A stretch of DNA of 64,000 bases, taken from positions 36,896 through 100,895 of the forward strand of contig JAJEDJ010000049.1 in NCBI GenBank assembly GCA_022821545.1, read 5' to 3'. The notes under the pieces are model-generated. The model did not search any database, was not told the DNA's origin, and worked only from the letters and a program-made list of their open reading frames with translations. Each line of letters opens with the position of its first letter. Positions within the stretch are counted from its first letter, which is position 1. Positions 1 through 8,258 of this stretch are shown here, piece by piece. Source of the stretch: Caldilineaceae bacterium (GTDB taxonomy: Bacteria > Chloroflexota > Anaerolineae > Caldilineales > Caldilineaceae). Made by a program: the position numbers and the translations under genes.

Positions 1-1
1 C

Positions 2-439
2 GCCAGAAAGGCGTTGCTGCTGGACGGTATCGCTTCGACCGCTGCCGACAGAGGTGTCACCTTTCGAGATCGGCCCGATCCCGAAGGTGACAGCGCCATC
101 AGCCTCACCATGTTCCTTGAGACACCCGCCAAGGCCCAGGCCGTAGCGCACGCCTTGAACGCCGAAAACATCTCTGCCGGCGTCCTCTACAGGCCGGATC
201 GACGAGATTTCCATGTCTTTGCTCACTGGTTACCCGTTCTCTCGAAACGCGCCTGGACCGACGCTGGCGGTCCCTGGCGCTGGGCTGGAAGAGACGTGGC
301 CTACTCTCCCGAAATGTGCCCGCGTTCCCTCGATATTCTGGCCAGGTCGGTCGTCCTGAATGTGGACCCCGCCATGACCAGTTCGGATGTAGAAGAGACC
401 ATCGACGGCGTAACGAAGGTTCTTGATGCACTTGCATAG
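2..439 (+). CDS. DegT/DnrJ/EryC1-type PLP aminotransferase, C-terminal part
   Basis: The reading frame is open to the left edge of the window, so only the C-terminal ~145 residues are present. The segment resembles the small C-terminal domain of DegT/DnrJ/EryC1/StrS sugar aminotransferases: an LLLDGI stretch, an SLTMFLET beta strand, a segment on sorting residues (AGVLYRP) and the closing YSPEMCPRSLDILARSV, which is typical of the place where these enzymes name their last active-site loop. The PLP lysine lies outside the window. Such enzymes make amino sugars for surface glycans or antibiotics, which fits the glycosyltransferases downstream. The family call is by pattern recognition on a fragment, so substrate is unknown. 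Confidence 0.6.
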   Translation, partial: ARKALLLDGIASTAADRGVTFRDRPDPEGDSAISLTMFLETPAKAQAVAHALNAENISAGVLYRPDRRDFHVFAHWLPVLSKRAWTDAGGPWRWAGRDVAYSPEMCPRSLDILARSVVLNVDPAMTSSDVEETIDGVTKVLDALA

Positions 440-471
440 TCCGCAGGTCTAATCCCCCAGGGAACTTTGCC

Positions 472-1794
472 ATGAACAAGAAGACCCTTTGCGCAACTGT
501 CCTCGCCCTGCTGCTCTTGGCCGGCTGCGGCCGGCTGAATGTGGGATTTGGACCTCTGCTGCGGGACGTCACTGTTGCCCCCGACCATATTTCTCCCAAT
601 GCCGACGGCAACACCGATGTCACGGAGATTCGTTATACGCTTAGCCGTTCCGCATTTATCAGCATCTTTTTCGAGAACGAAGACGGCGAAAGGTACTATT
701 TTCGTCAGAACCGCCGCCGCTCTCCCGGCAGCTACAGCGTGCTCTGGGGCGGAGTCATGGACGAACCCAGGATCCAACAGCTGGAAGGCGGCACTAACGA
801 GATACTCAGCCGTGTCTTGCCGGACGGCAGCTACCGCTGGTTTGTGCAGGCTGCCGACGACGAAGACAACAGGGAAACCGTTGACGGTACCATCACGTTG
901 GAGAACGGCGACACTGAACTGCCGCAACTTGAGAGCTTTGCCGTCATGCCCAGGGTGTTTCGGCCGAATTTGGACGGTCTGCGCGACGACTGGGTGAGCA
1001 TCTCCTATAACCTCTCGAAAGAGGTGCAGAACATTCAGGTCTATCTTCTGGACCCCGACAGTCCGGGCCTGAAGGTTCACATAGCTGAAGGGCCCAATAC
1101 CATCGAACCTGAAGAGCCTGGCAATCACACCTACAAGTATTTCGGCGGCGTAGACCTGAACGCGGAGCCGCCCCCTGACGGCGAATACCTGGTTGTTGGG
1201 GAGGCAAACGACCTTGCCGGCAACCGTGTGCGCGTTACGCGCTCTTTGACAATTGAAATGGGAGGCCGGCCGCGAGCCGATGTCGTTCAGGGCGAGATCG
1301 ACTGGGTGAACGAGGTCAATCGAGTCGTCAGCGTTCCCCTCGGGCAGAAGCTCTGTTTTACCGCGATCGTTAAGAATGAAGGCGATGTACCTGTCCGCAC
1401 CAACGGACCCTGGCCTGGACAGGAGTACCATTTCGCCCAAAACCTCAGCCACGACACTTTCAACACCGTCGCTGCCAGACCGGAAAACCTGGACAAATAC
1501 TGGTTTGAGCTGCCTGGCGCCTTTCGTTTCGGACTCAACTTCAGCACAACTGGCTATCCTTATCCATTTCGTTGGGCTATAGGCCGCCAGGAAGACTTGG
1601 AGTATCTCGAAATCGAAGGGGAGAGCGCCTGGTATCTCATGCCCGGCAAGTCTGGCAGAGTCAGCGGCTGCATTCTCTTTGAAGGTAGACCCCCGGGAGG
1701 AAACGTTCTCTGGTGGGGCGGCCTGATCCACGAAGCCTACGGCCATCCCAACGACTTCATCGACCGCATTACCGTAAATGTTGGACTGGAATGA
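472..1794 (+). CDS. lipoprotein with FlgD-like Ig domains
   Basis: A 440-residue protein beginning with a classic lipoprotein signal: Lys-rich n-region, a run of Ala/Leu, and lipobox LAGC with Cys19 as the predicted lipidated residue. After it come two segments (about 30-145 and 150-260) with the pattern ISPNADGNTD ... LPDGSYRW and FRPNLDGLRDD ... PPDGEYLVV, typical of FlgD/CHU-type Ig-like domains. The C-terminal third (about 270-440) has an aromatic-rich beta pattern (WPGQEYHFAQN, FRWAIG) that I do not recognise. It probably sits on the outer face of the cell envelope. Its stop codon overlaps the start of the next glycosyltransferase (ATGA), so the two are probably translated together. Confidence 0.7.
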   Translation: MNKKTLCATVLALLLLAGCGRLNVGFGPLLRDVTVAPDHISPNADGNTDVTEIRYTLSRSAFISIFFENEDGERYYFRQNRRRSPGSYSVLWGGVMDEPRIQQLEGGTNEILSRVLPDGSYRWFVQAADDEDNRETVDGTITLENGDTELPQLESFAVMPRVFRPNLDGLRDDWVSISYNLSKEVQNIQVYLLDPDSPGLKVHIAEGPNTIEPEEPGNHTYKYFGGVDLNAEPPPDGEYLVVGEANDLAGNRVRVTRSLTIEMGGRPRADVVQGEIDWVNEVNRVVSVPLGQKLCFTAIVKNEGDVPVRTNGPWPGQEYHFAQNLSHDTFNTVAARPENLDKYWFELPGAFRFGLNFSTTGYPYPFRWAIGRQEDLEYLEIEGESAWYLMPGKSGRVSGCILFEGRPPGGNVLWWGGLIHEAYGHPNDFIDRITVNVGLE

Positions 1795-2846
1795 ACGTCT
1801 CCCCGCAACACACAGCGCCAGTACGGCAGACGGAAAACCGGATGCGCCTGGCCGTAGTCATCGTCTCCTATAACGTGTGCGAACTGTTGCGCCGCTGCCT
1901 GCGGAGCGTCGCCGGCTCTGCCCGGCAGAGCGAGGAGTGGCTGGCCGTAGACGTAACCGTCGTCGACAACGCCAGCCATGACGGCAGCGCGCAGATGGTT
2001 GCCGAGGAGTTTCCGCAGGTGCATCTCATCGCCCTGACCGAAAATCTTGGCTTTACGCGCGCCAATAACTTCGCGCTGAGAGGGTTGGGCTTCGGAGCCG
2101 ACTGCCGGCAGCGCGCCGCCCCGGCTCCCGACCTCGTTCTTCTTCTCAATCCGGACACTGAAGTGGTTGACGATGCGCTGGGCAAGCTGGCTGCCTTCAT
2201 GCGCGACAACCCTGCTGCGGGGGCCTGCGGGCCGCGGCTGCATTACGAAGACGGCAGCCTGCAACATGGTGCGTTCGCCTTTCCGGGGCTGGCGCAAGTC
2301 GCTCTCGATCTCTTGCCGCTGGCGGGGCTTCCCGGCCTGAGCCGCCTGTTTCAGCGACTACTGCACAGCCGGTTGAACGGGCGGTATTCGCGCCGGCAGT
2401 GGCTGGGGATCGCGCCGTTTCCGGTCGACTTTGTGCTCGGCGCCGCGCTGATGGCGCGGGGCGAAAGCATCCGCGCGGTCGGGTTGCTGGATGAAGGCTA
2501 CTTCATGTACTGTGAGGAGATGGATTGGTGCCTGCGCATGGGCGAGGTGGGCTTGCCGACCTATGCCGTGCCTGCGGCACAGATTGTCCATTACGAAGGC
2601 CGCAGCAGCAGCCAGGTCCGCTGGAAGTCATTTGAACGGCTGTGGGCCAGCCGTTTCCGCTTTTTCAGGATGCACGGGCGCCTCTATCCGCAGGGATTTC
2701 ACCTGCTCTTGCGTCCGCTCGTGCGCCTTGGCTTGGCCTGGAACGGGTTCATCTCCAGGCGAGAGTTCGCCCAAGGGCGCCTCAGCGGCGATCGGTTGGG
2801 TGAGCAGCTCGATGCGTATGCGAAAGTGCTGGACTTTGGCGGATAG
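1791..2846 (+). CDS. family 2 glycosyltransferase, rhamnosyltransferase-like
   Basis: A 351-residue GT-A fold glycosyltransferase. Visible motifs are the nucleotide-binding start LAVVIVSYN, VVDNASHDGS, the DXD-like LLLNPDTEV, and the acceptor-side region VLGAALMARGESIRAVGLLDEGYFMYCEEMDWCLRM, of which the FMYCEE(M)DWCLR part is typical of WbbL-type rhamnosyltransferases. The start at 1791 is chosen because its ATG overlaps the TGA of the lipoprotein gene (ATGA); an internal ATG at 1842 directly before the fold is a possible alternative. It probably adds a sugar to a lipid-linked or surface glycan. A short tandem repeat separates it from the next glycosyltransferase. Confidence 0.82.
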   Translation: MNVSPQHTAPVRQTENRMRLAVVIVSYNVCELLRRCLRSVAGSARQSEEWLAVDVTVVDNASHDGSAQMVAEEFPQVHLIALTENLGFTRANNFALRGLGFGADCRQRAAPAPDLVLLLNPDTEVVDDALGKLAAFMRDNPAAGACGPRLHYEDGSLQHGAFAFPGLAQVALDLLPLAGLPGLSRLFQRLLHSRLNGRYSRRQWLGIAPFPVDFVLGAALMARGESIRAVGLLDEGYFMYCEEMDWCLRMGEVGLPTYAVPAAQIVHYEGRSSSQVRWKSFERLWASRFRFFRMHGRLYPQGFHLLLRPLVRLGLAWNGFISRREFAQGRLSGDRLGEQLDAYAKVLDFGG

Positions 2847-2861
2847 CGCGCTGGCCCTCTG

Positions 2862-2933
2862 TTGCGCTCAATGCCTTTTTTGCGCTCAATGCCTTTTTTG
2901 CGCTCTGTGCCTTTATTGCGCTCTATAGCCTTT
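2862..2933. repeat. 18-bp tandem repeat, four units
   Basis: Four head-to-tail units of 18 bp (2862-2879, 2880-2897, 2898-2915, 2916-2933). The first two are identical (TTGCGCTCAATGCCTTTT); the third and fourth diverge at a few positions. They fill the gap between the two glycosyltransferase genes, just after the stop codon of the first. No coding role is apparent. Confidence 0.9.
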
Positions 2934-2973
2934 GGTCGATTCCGTCTGTCTTCCCGCGCCGGGGACGCCTCAT

Positions 2974-3756
2974 ATGCCATCTCATATGCCATTGCGCTTA
3001 ACGGCAGTAATCCTCACCAGGAATGAAGCCGAAAACATCGCGGACTGCATCGCCGCCCTGAAGGGATGGACCGACGAGGTCGTCGTGTGGGACTCATGCA
3101 GCCGGGATGACACCCGTCGCGTCGCTCAGGATGCGGGGGCGCATGTGGTCGCCCGTCCTTTTGACGATTACGGCCGCCAGCGGCAGGCCGCGCTGGACAG
3201 CATCGACAGTGAGTGGATACTTTTTGTCGACGCCGACGAACGGGCCACCCCCGCGCTGGCGCAGGAGGTCTTGGAGGCCTGCCGGGACACGCGGCGCGCT
3301 GGTTTCTGGATCCCGCGACGTAACTTCATCGTTGGTCGCGAAATGCAGGGCGGAGGGTTCTTTCCCGACTATCAGTTGCGCCTTTTGCGCCGGCTCAATG
3401 CCCGTTACGACCTGCGTCGCGAGGTACACGAAATCGTCATACTGGAGGGCGAGGACGGCATACTGGCAGAACCCCTGCTGCACTACAACTATGCAGACTG
3501 GCGGCAGTTTCACCGCAAGCAGGAGATCTACGCTCGCTATGAAGCCAGGATCCTCAAGGAGCGGGGCGTCCAACCGCGACCGCACAACCTGATTCTTCAA
3601 CCGCTGCGGGAGCTGCGGCGCCGCTTTGTCACCCTGAAAGGATGGCGCGACGGAATGCACGGGCTCCGCATCGCCCTGCTGCTCGCCTGGTACTACGGCT
3701 TCATACCCTATTGGCTGCTGATGGAAAACCTGCGCGCTGGGGATAGTCGCGAGTAA
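2974..3756 (+). CDS. family 2 glycosyltransferase, WaaE/KdtX-like
   Basis: About 260 residues. The fold starts LTAVILTRNEAENI, followed by WDSCSRDDT and the DXD motif in ILFVDADERATP; then RRNFIVGREMQGGGFFPDYQLRLLRR and the HYNYADWRQF segment, all characteristic of the small GT2 group that includes the lipopolysaccharide core glucosyltransferase WaaE/KdtX. A C-terminal hydrophobic stretch (LLLAWYYGFIPYWLLM) could dip into the membrane. Starts at 2974 and 2986 are both possible. An upstream in-frame extension to 2932 overlaps the tandem repeat and looks spurious. It probably works with the upstream GT2 on the same surface polysaccharide. Confidence 0.8.
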   Translation: MPSHMPLRLTAVILTRNEAENIADCIAALKGWTDEVVVWDSCSRDDTRRVAQDAGAHVVARPFDDYGRQRQAALDSIDSEWILFVDADERATPALAQEVLEACRDTRRAGFWIPRRNFIVGREMQGGGFFPDYQLRLLRRLNARYDLRREVHEIVILEGEDGILAEPLLHYNYADWRQFHRKQEIYARYEARILKERGVQPRPHNLILQPLRELRRRFVTLKGWRDGMHGLRIALLLAWYYGFIPYWLLMENLRAGDSRE

Positions 3757-3793
3757 ACCTGCAAGCCGGTTGCCGGCAGACTCTACCCGCGTC

Positions 3794-4783
3794 TCACTTC
3801 GACTCAAACGCTTCCCTGTGCGCGTCCCGCACGGCGTTGTCCTCCAGCTTGGCATAAATGCGGGTCGTATTGGGACTTGCGTGGCCCAGCGCCGTCTGGG
3901 TAACGGCCAGGTCGTGAGTTGTCTGATAGATGCGTGTGGCGAAATAGTGCCGCAGCGCGTGCGGCGTGATGCCCTTCGCGCCCAACCCCGCCCTTTCGGC
4001 CAGGCGGCGAACTGTATTCTGGACCGATTGCGTCGAGAGCGGCAACACTTTCGAGCCGGCTTTTCTGTCATGCCGGGCAAAGACCGGCAGTTCGGATAGT
4101 GGCCGGCCGGTCGCGCCATCCAGTTTTTGCCTTGCCTGCAAATAGTATTGGATTGCTTCCCAGGCTCGTTCGTCGAAGTAGACGCGGCGGACTTTGTTGC
4201 CCTTGCCAACGACCCACACCGCAAGGTCCTGGTCTTCCAACTGTTTGCGCGCAATACCGACCATTTCCCCGACCCGCAATCCTGTACAACGCAACGTCTC
4301 CACAATGGCGATGTCCCGCAGCTTGGCAAGCTGTTCGCGCCAATCTCCGGGACGCCGCGGGACCGTTTCGCGTGCCGCAGCGACCAGCAGTTCCATCTCC
4401 TCGGGCCGGGGGGGATGAGGAATCAACTCCGGCGGTCGTTGGTTCCTGCGGACTTGCCTTACCCCCTCCCGCAAGCGCGCCAGCTCCTGTGCAGTGAACG
4501 GCAGCCAGCCCCTGACCTGCAAGTAGGACACCCACGCCATCATGGCCGCCAAATAGGTAGTCAATGTTCGCTGGCCAATACTGGCTTCCTCCAGAAGCCA
4601 GGTTGAAAACGCCAGCAAACGATCGACATCCAGGTCTTCAAGCTCCTTGACGTCCGGCGGGATCTCCTTTTCCCCAAGATACTGCTGGAAGAGATTCATC
4701 GCCGTACGATAGGTGCGGCGCGTGTAAGCCGTTCCTGTGTCCGCGGCCTCCAGATAGCTCTCGATAGTTGCAGAAATAGACAT
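3794..4783 (-). CDS. tyrosine recombinase, XerC/XerD-like
   Basis: A complete 329-residue phage-integrase-family recombinase. The N-terminal ~110 residues form the SAM-like core-binding domain; the catalytic domain carries Arg170 (CTGLRVGEM), Lys194 (GKGNK), His275 and Arg278 (HALRHYFATR), His301 (LGHASPNTTR) and the nucleophile Tyr310. The full R-K-H-R-H-Y set is present, so it should be active. The length fits XerC/XerD/XerA. It stands alone between a glycosyltransferase and an amidohydrolase with no attachment sites, cassettes or phage genes nearby, so it may be a housekeeping Xer enzyme rather than part of a mobile element. This cannot be settled from the sequence. Confidence 0.85.
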   Translation of the reverse strand: MSISATIESYLEAADTGTAYTRRTYRTAMNLFQQYLGEKEIPPDVKELEDLDVDRLLAFSTWLLEEASIGQRTLTTYLAAMMAWVSYLQVRGWLPFTAQELARLREGVRQVRRNQRPPELIPHPPRPEEMELLVAAARETVPRRPGDWREQLAKLRDIAIVETLRCTGLRVGEMVGIARKQLEDQDLAVWVVGKGNKVRRVYFDERAWEAIQYYLQARQKLDGATGRPLSELPVFARHDRKAGSKVLPLSTQSVQNTVRRLAERAGLGAKGITPHALRHYFATRIYQTTHDLAVTQTALGHASPNTTRIYAKLEDNAVRDAHREAFESK

Positions 4784-4847
4784 TTAGCTTATTGCCGAAA
4801 GACCAGTGAAAGTTGGCCCTTGACGGCCGGAGAGGGGTCTGCAGAGG

Positions 4848-6494
4848 TCATCCGGCGCGACCAGGACCCGATACGATCCGCCCCGGCGTCGCGCCCGTGT
4901 GCGTACCGTCTCTGTAGACGCGTTCGCCATTGACCCAGACATCGCGCACGCCGGCGGAAAGCTGGTGGGGGTCGGTAAAGGTCGCCCTGTCGCCGACCGT
5001 TTCCGCGTCGAAAATGACCACGTCGGCGAAGAAGCCCTCGCGCAGCTGGCCCCTGTCTCGCAGACCCAGCCGGTCGCAAAGCGCCGATGACATCTTGCGC
5101 ACCGCGTCCTCCAGGGTTATGACCTTTTCTTCGCGCACGTACTTTCCCAGAACTCTGCTGTAGGTGCCGTAGGCTCTTGGATGATATGGTCCGGTCGGCG
5201 CGGCCCAGGACGGGTCCATTCCTCCGGCGTCAGTGGAGATCGTGATCCAGGGCTGTTGCAGTTGGCGCCGCAGGTTTTCCTCGCTCATTACGAAATAGAA
5301 GGTGCTGATGCGCTGCTCTTCGGATGATAGCAGGTCCATCGCCGCGTCCGGCCACTCTACGCCCCTTTCAGCTGCAATCTCTGAGAGGCGCTTGCCTACA
5401 TATTGCTGATTCTCCTCTTTCAGGAAGCCGACGGGCATTACGCCTTGCGGTCCGACCAGGTCGGCCATCGCTTCCCAGTCCCCGGTTGGATGGAGGGCGG
5501 CTTCCTTGATCTTGGCGCGCATTGTGCTGTCGCGTATGTTCTCATATAGTCTATCGCCGGCCGCAGCCCAGGGCGGCAATACGGAGGTCAGCCCTGTTCC
5601 TGCAGCTGCGTAGGTGTACATGTCGGCGGTGACGTCGATTCCCTGTGAACGGGCTTCAGAAATACGCTCCATTGCTGAAGCCAGCTTGTGCCAGTTGCGG
5701 GTCCCGGCCGCCTTCAAATGATAGATTTCGACAGGGACCTGGGCACTGCGTCCGATCAGAAGCGCCTCTTCCAACCCTTCCAAAAGAGCGTCGGCTTCGG
5801 ATCGCAGGTGCGTGATGTAGATGCCGTGATATGGGCGAAATGACTTGGCAATCTCAACAACCTCATCAGTGTCGGCGTAGCTGGAGGGAGGGTAGATGAG
5901 CGCGAAGGAGACGCCGAATGCTCCCTCCTCCATCGCTTCGGCGGTAACTCGCTTCATCGTCGCCATTTCGTCGTCGGTAGGTTTGCGCATGTCCATCCCC
6001 ATGGCGTACTTGCGCAGTGTGCCGCCGCCGAGAAAGGAGCCTATATTGGGGGAGACACCGTGATCGACCATTGCCTCCAGCCAGTCTCGAAACCGGTCCC
6101 AGGACGCCATGCGCTCGGCCCAGGCGGGATCCAGAAGCTGCGTGAACTGATGAACCGGCAGGTCGGCGCTGATCCTGCCGCCAACGGGAGCAGGTGTCCA
6201 CCCCTCGCCCATCACCTCCGTCGTCACGCCCTGTGAAATCTTGGAGAGGCTGCGGCCGTCCACCATCAGCGACAGGATGGAGTGGCTGAGGATGTCCACG
6301 AATCCGGGGCAGACGACCTGCCCACTGGCGTCCACGACTTCGGCGCAGTTCTCCTTTGCGATTGCGCCGCGGGGCGCGACGGCCGAGATGCGGTCGCCGG
6401 ACAGGGCCACGTCTCCATAGCGCCAGGGCGTGCCCGAACCGTCGACGATGCGTGCATTGCGAATAAGAACGGTGTTGTCAGGCATGTGCGTCAT
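4848..6494 (-). CDS. amidohydrolase, N-acyl-D-amino-acid deacylase family, altered metal site
   Basis: 548 residues in the amidohydrolase (TIM-barrel) superfamily, closest in pattern to N-acyl-D-amino-acid deacylases: N-terminal beta sandwich (LIRNARIVDGSG, GDRISAVAP, VVCPGFVDI), SKISQGVTTEVMGEG, THLRSE, EIYHLKAAG, STDAGGMDPSW and the C-terminal LEDAVRKMSS/FADVVIFD closing pattern. The metal-binding loop is unusual: where D-aminoacylase has an HxHxD-type motif, this protein has Leu69, His71 and Ile73, and the conserved metal-binding Cys of the GNCG motif is Gly98. The later His and Asp ligands remain. It may be a divergent subfamily with different metal use. An alternative start lies at 6485. 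Confidence 0.75.
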   Translation of the reverse strand: MTHMPDNTVLIRNARIVDGSGTPWRYGDVALSGDRISAVAPRGAIAKENCAEVVDASGQVVCPGFVDILSHSILSLMVDGRSLSKISQGVTTEVMGEGWTPAPVGGRISADLPVHQFTQLLDPAWAERMASWDRFRDWLEAMVDHGVSPNIGSFLGGGTLRKYAMGMDMRKPTDDEMATMKRVTAEAMEEGAFGVSFALIYPPSSYADTDEVVEIAKSFRPYHGIYITHLRSEADALLEGLEEALLIGRSAQVPVEIYHLKAAGTRNWHKLASAMERISEARSQGIDVTADMYTYAAAGTGLTSVLPPWAAAGDRLYENIRDSTMRAKIKEAALHPTGDWEAMADLVGPQGVMPVGFLKEENQQYVGKRLSEIAAERGVEWPDAAMDLLSSEEQRISTFYFVMSEENLRRQLQQPWITISTDAGGMDPSWAAPTGPYHPRAYGTYSRVLGKYVREEKVITLEDAVRKMSSALCDRLGLRDRGQLREGFFADVVIFDAETVGDRATFTDPHQLSAGVRDVWVNGERVYRDGTHTGATPGRIVSGPGRAG

Positions 6495-6592
6495 TCCAGA
6501 ACTGAGATGATGGTCGTTTCCGCCTCAAAAAATGGTAATCGACACCGGAGGATGCGTCAAGGTGCATGGCGGAATACCGACTGGAAACGATG

Positions 6593-6620
6593 TAGACGCG
6601 ATTTCACGATATGATATAAT
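6593..6620 (+). promoter_or_regulatory. candidate sigma-70-type promoter for the subtilase gene
   Basis: A perfect -10 hexamer TATAAT at 6615-6620 preceded by TG at 6612-6613 (extended -10). A weak -35 (TAGACG, 6593-6598) lies 16 bp upstream. It is the only strong promoter-like signal in the gap between the divergent amidohydrolase and subtilase genes. Confidence 0.5.
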
Positions 6621-6741
6621 CGTTAAGGCCTATAGACCATTTCCAGGAATTCCGTAGGCTTTCCCAAAGCGCGAACCCGGCGCTTGTACATTCTAACATT
6701 CAGTCTTGCGGAGTCTATTGGCGCTTTGATGCTGCCCTTCC

Positions 6742-8193
6742 ATGGTTACATCCTCCAGCAGTCGTTCAGTTTTCATCTCTCTCATCCTCATTCTCTTCCT
6801 TGCTCTTCTCGCTTCCTGCGCAGGTAGATTGCGGTCTCCGAGACTGATCGGAAACAAGGAGACTTTCGCCTCCGGCCGCATCCTCATCAAGTTCAACCCT
6901 GGCTCGTCCTCCGTTTCGATGGCGGAAGCGGCAAAAAAGTTCGATCTGCGGCCTTCCTCGATCTCATGTGGTTCGGTCCATATACACTCCGTGAGGCCGG
7001 GAACGGAATTGGAAGCGGCGGAGGTGTTCACGCTGGACCCGGCGGTTGACTATGCCGAGCCGGACTATCTGATCTTCGCGGCCGCAGGTGCTGGGTTCGC
7101 CGGTGCAGCGGGACGAGTTTTGGACGAGAGGGGCGATGAACGTGGACTCAGGCAACTGACATTTCAGTCAACGAACGACGCGGGCACACCGAACGATCCC
7201 TTTTACGACAAACAGTGGGCGCTGGCCAAAATTGAGGCAGAGTCCGCCTGGAAGGTAACCACGGGGAGCAACGTGACGATCGCGGTGATCGATTCCGGTG
7301 TCGATCTGGACCATCCGGAGCTGGCTGCGCGGGTTGTGGAGGGGTACGATTTTGTAAACGGAGACGCCGAAGCTGACGATGACTACGGACACGGTACGCT
7401 GGTGGCCGGAGTCGCCGCGGCCGCTGCAAACAACAACATCGGTATCGCCGGGCTGGCCTGGAATGCCCGGATCATGCCCGTGAAGGTGCTGGACGGGCAG
7501 GGACAGGGCGTAAGCAGCAACCTGACCTGCGCCCTCCATTGGGCGGCCGACAGTGGAGCAGACATCATAAACATCAGTATTATCAGTTTTGGCCCGTCAT
7601 TCGGAATGCAGAGCGCAATCGACTATGCCGCGAGTGAAGGCGCTTTGATCTTCTCGGCGGCAGGAAATCTGTACGAAGAAGGCAATCCCGTCACCTATCC
7701 TGCCGCTCACGATAACGTCATCGCGGTCGCCGCCACCGATAAAGATGACGCCCACGCCTGGTTCTCAAGCGCGGGCGCCTTTGTAGATATCGCGGCGCCG
7801 GGAGTGGGCATTCTCAGCCCGTTTCCCCCGTCACATCACGAGTACAGATCCGTGTATGGAACCAGCCTGGCAACACCTCACGGGGCGGCTCTGGCGGCGC
7901 TGGTCCTGTCTGCCGTTCCCAGTTTGTCCTCTGAAGAGGTGGAAACGGTTATCAAGCGGAGCGCAGTCGACCTTGGTGACGCCGGCAAGGACGACAAATT
8001 CGGTCACGGCAGAATCGACGCGTCGGGGGCGGTAGCCCTTACCCTATCTTCGTTGCCCGTACAGCTGCTTCTGCCAGGCGTGAATGCGCCCGTCCCGACT
8101 GAGACCCCAACAGCCGCTCCCTCGCCTACTTCCGAGACGACCCCCACGCCCGCCACCAGTCCTGCCCCGACGCCAAGCCGGCAACAGAACTGA
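6742..8193 (+). CDS. S8 family subtilisin-like serine protease, lipoprotein
   Basis: 483 residues. A signal peptide with lipobox LASC (Cys26) predicts a membrane-anchored lipoprotein. Residues ~45-115 resemble the fervidolysin-like N-terminal prodomain (GRILIKF ... YAEPDYLIF). The S8 catalytic triad is complete: Asp184 in AVIDSGVD, His217 in YGHGTLVAG and Ser375 in GTSLATPHGAA, with the oxyanion Asn in FSAAGN. The last ~35 residues are rich in Pro, Thr and Ala and look like a flexible linker with no domain after it. It would digest proteins or peptides at the cell surface. It is monocistronic, converging on the aminotransferase gene. Confidence 0.92.
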   Translation: MVTSSSSRSVFISLILILFLALLASCAGRLRSPRLIGNKETFASGRILIKFNPGSSSVSMAEAAKKFDLRPSSISCGSVHIHSVRPGTELEAAEVFTLDPAVDYAEPDYLIFAAAGAGFAGAAGRVLDERGDERGLRQLTFQSTNDAGTPNDPFYDKQWALAKIEAESAWKVTTGSNVTIAVIDSGVDLDHPELAARVVEGYDFVNGDAEADDDYGHGTLVAGVAAAAANNNIGIAGLAWNARIMPVKVLDGQGQGVSSNLTCALHWAADSGADIINISIISFGPSFGMQSAIDYAASEGALIFSAAGNLYEEGNPVTYPAAHDNVIAVAATDKDDAHAWFSSAGAFVDIAAPGVGILSPFPPSHHEYRSVYGTSLATPHGAALAALVLSAVPSLSSEEVETVIKRSAVDLGDAGKDDKFGHGRIDASGAVALTLSSLPVQLLLPGVNAPVPTETPTAAPSPTSETTPTPATSPAPTPSRQQN

Positions 8194-8258
8194 TCGTCGG
8201 GCCGGCCTGAATAACGGGAAAATCAAGGACAACCCCAAAAAACCGAAGTCTGCCGCCG

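Noticed and set aside
301..1746. Long minus-strand ORF antisense to the FlgD-Ig lipoprotein
   Set aside because: High-GC shadow of the plus-strand gene, with no recognisable domain; the plus-strand frame has a lipobox and Ig patterns.
3794..4783. Integron integrase or phage integrase
   Set aside because: No attC-like sites, cassettes or phage genes nearby; the sequence fits a Xer-type recombinase better.
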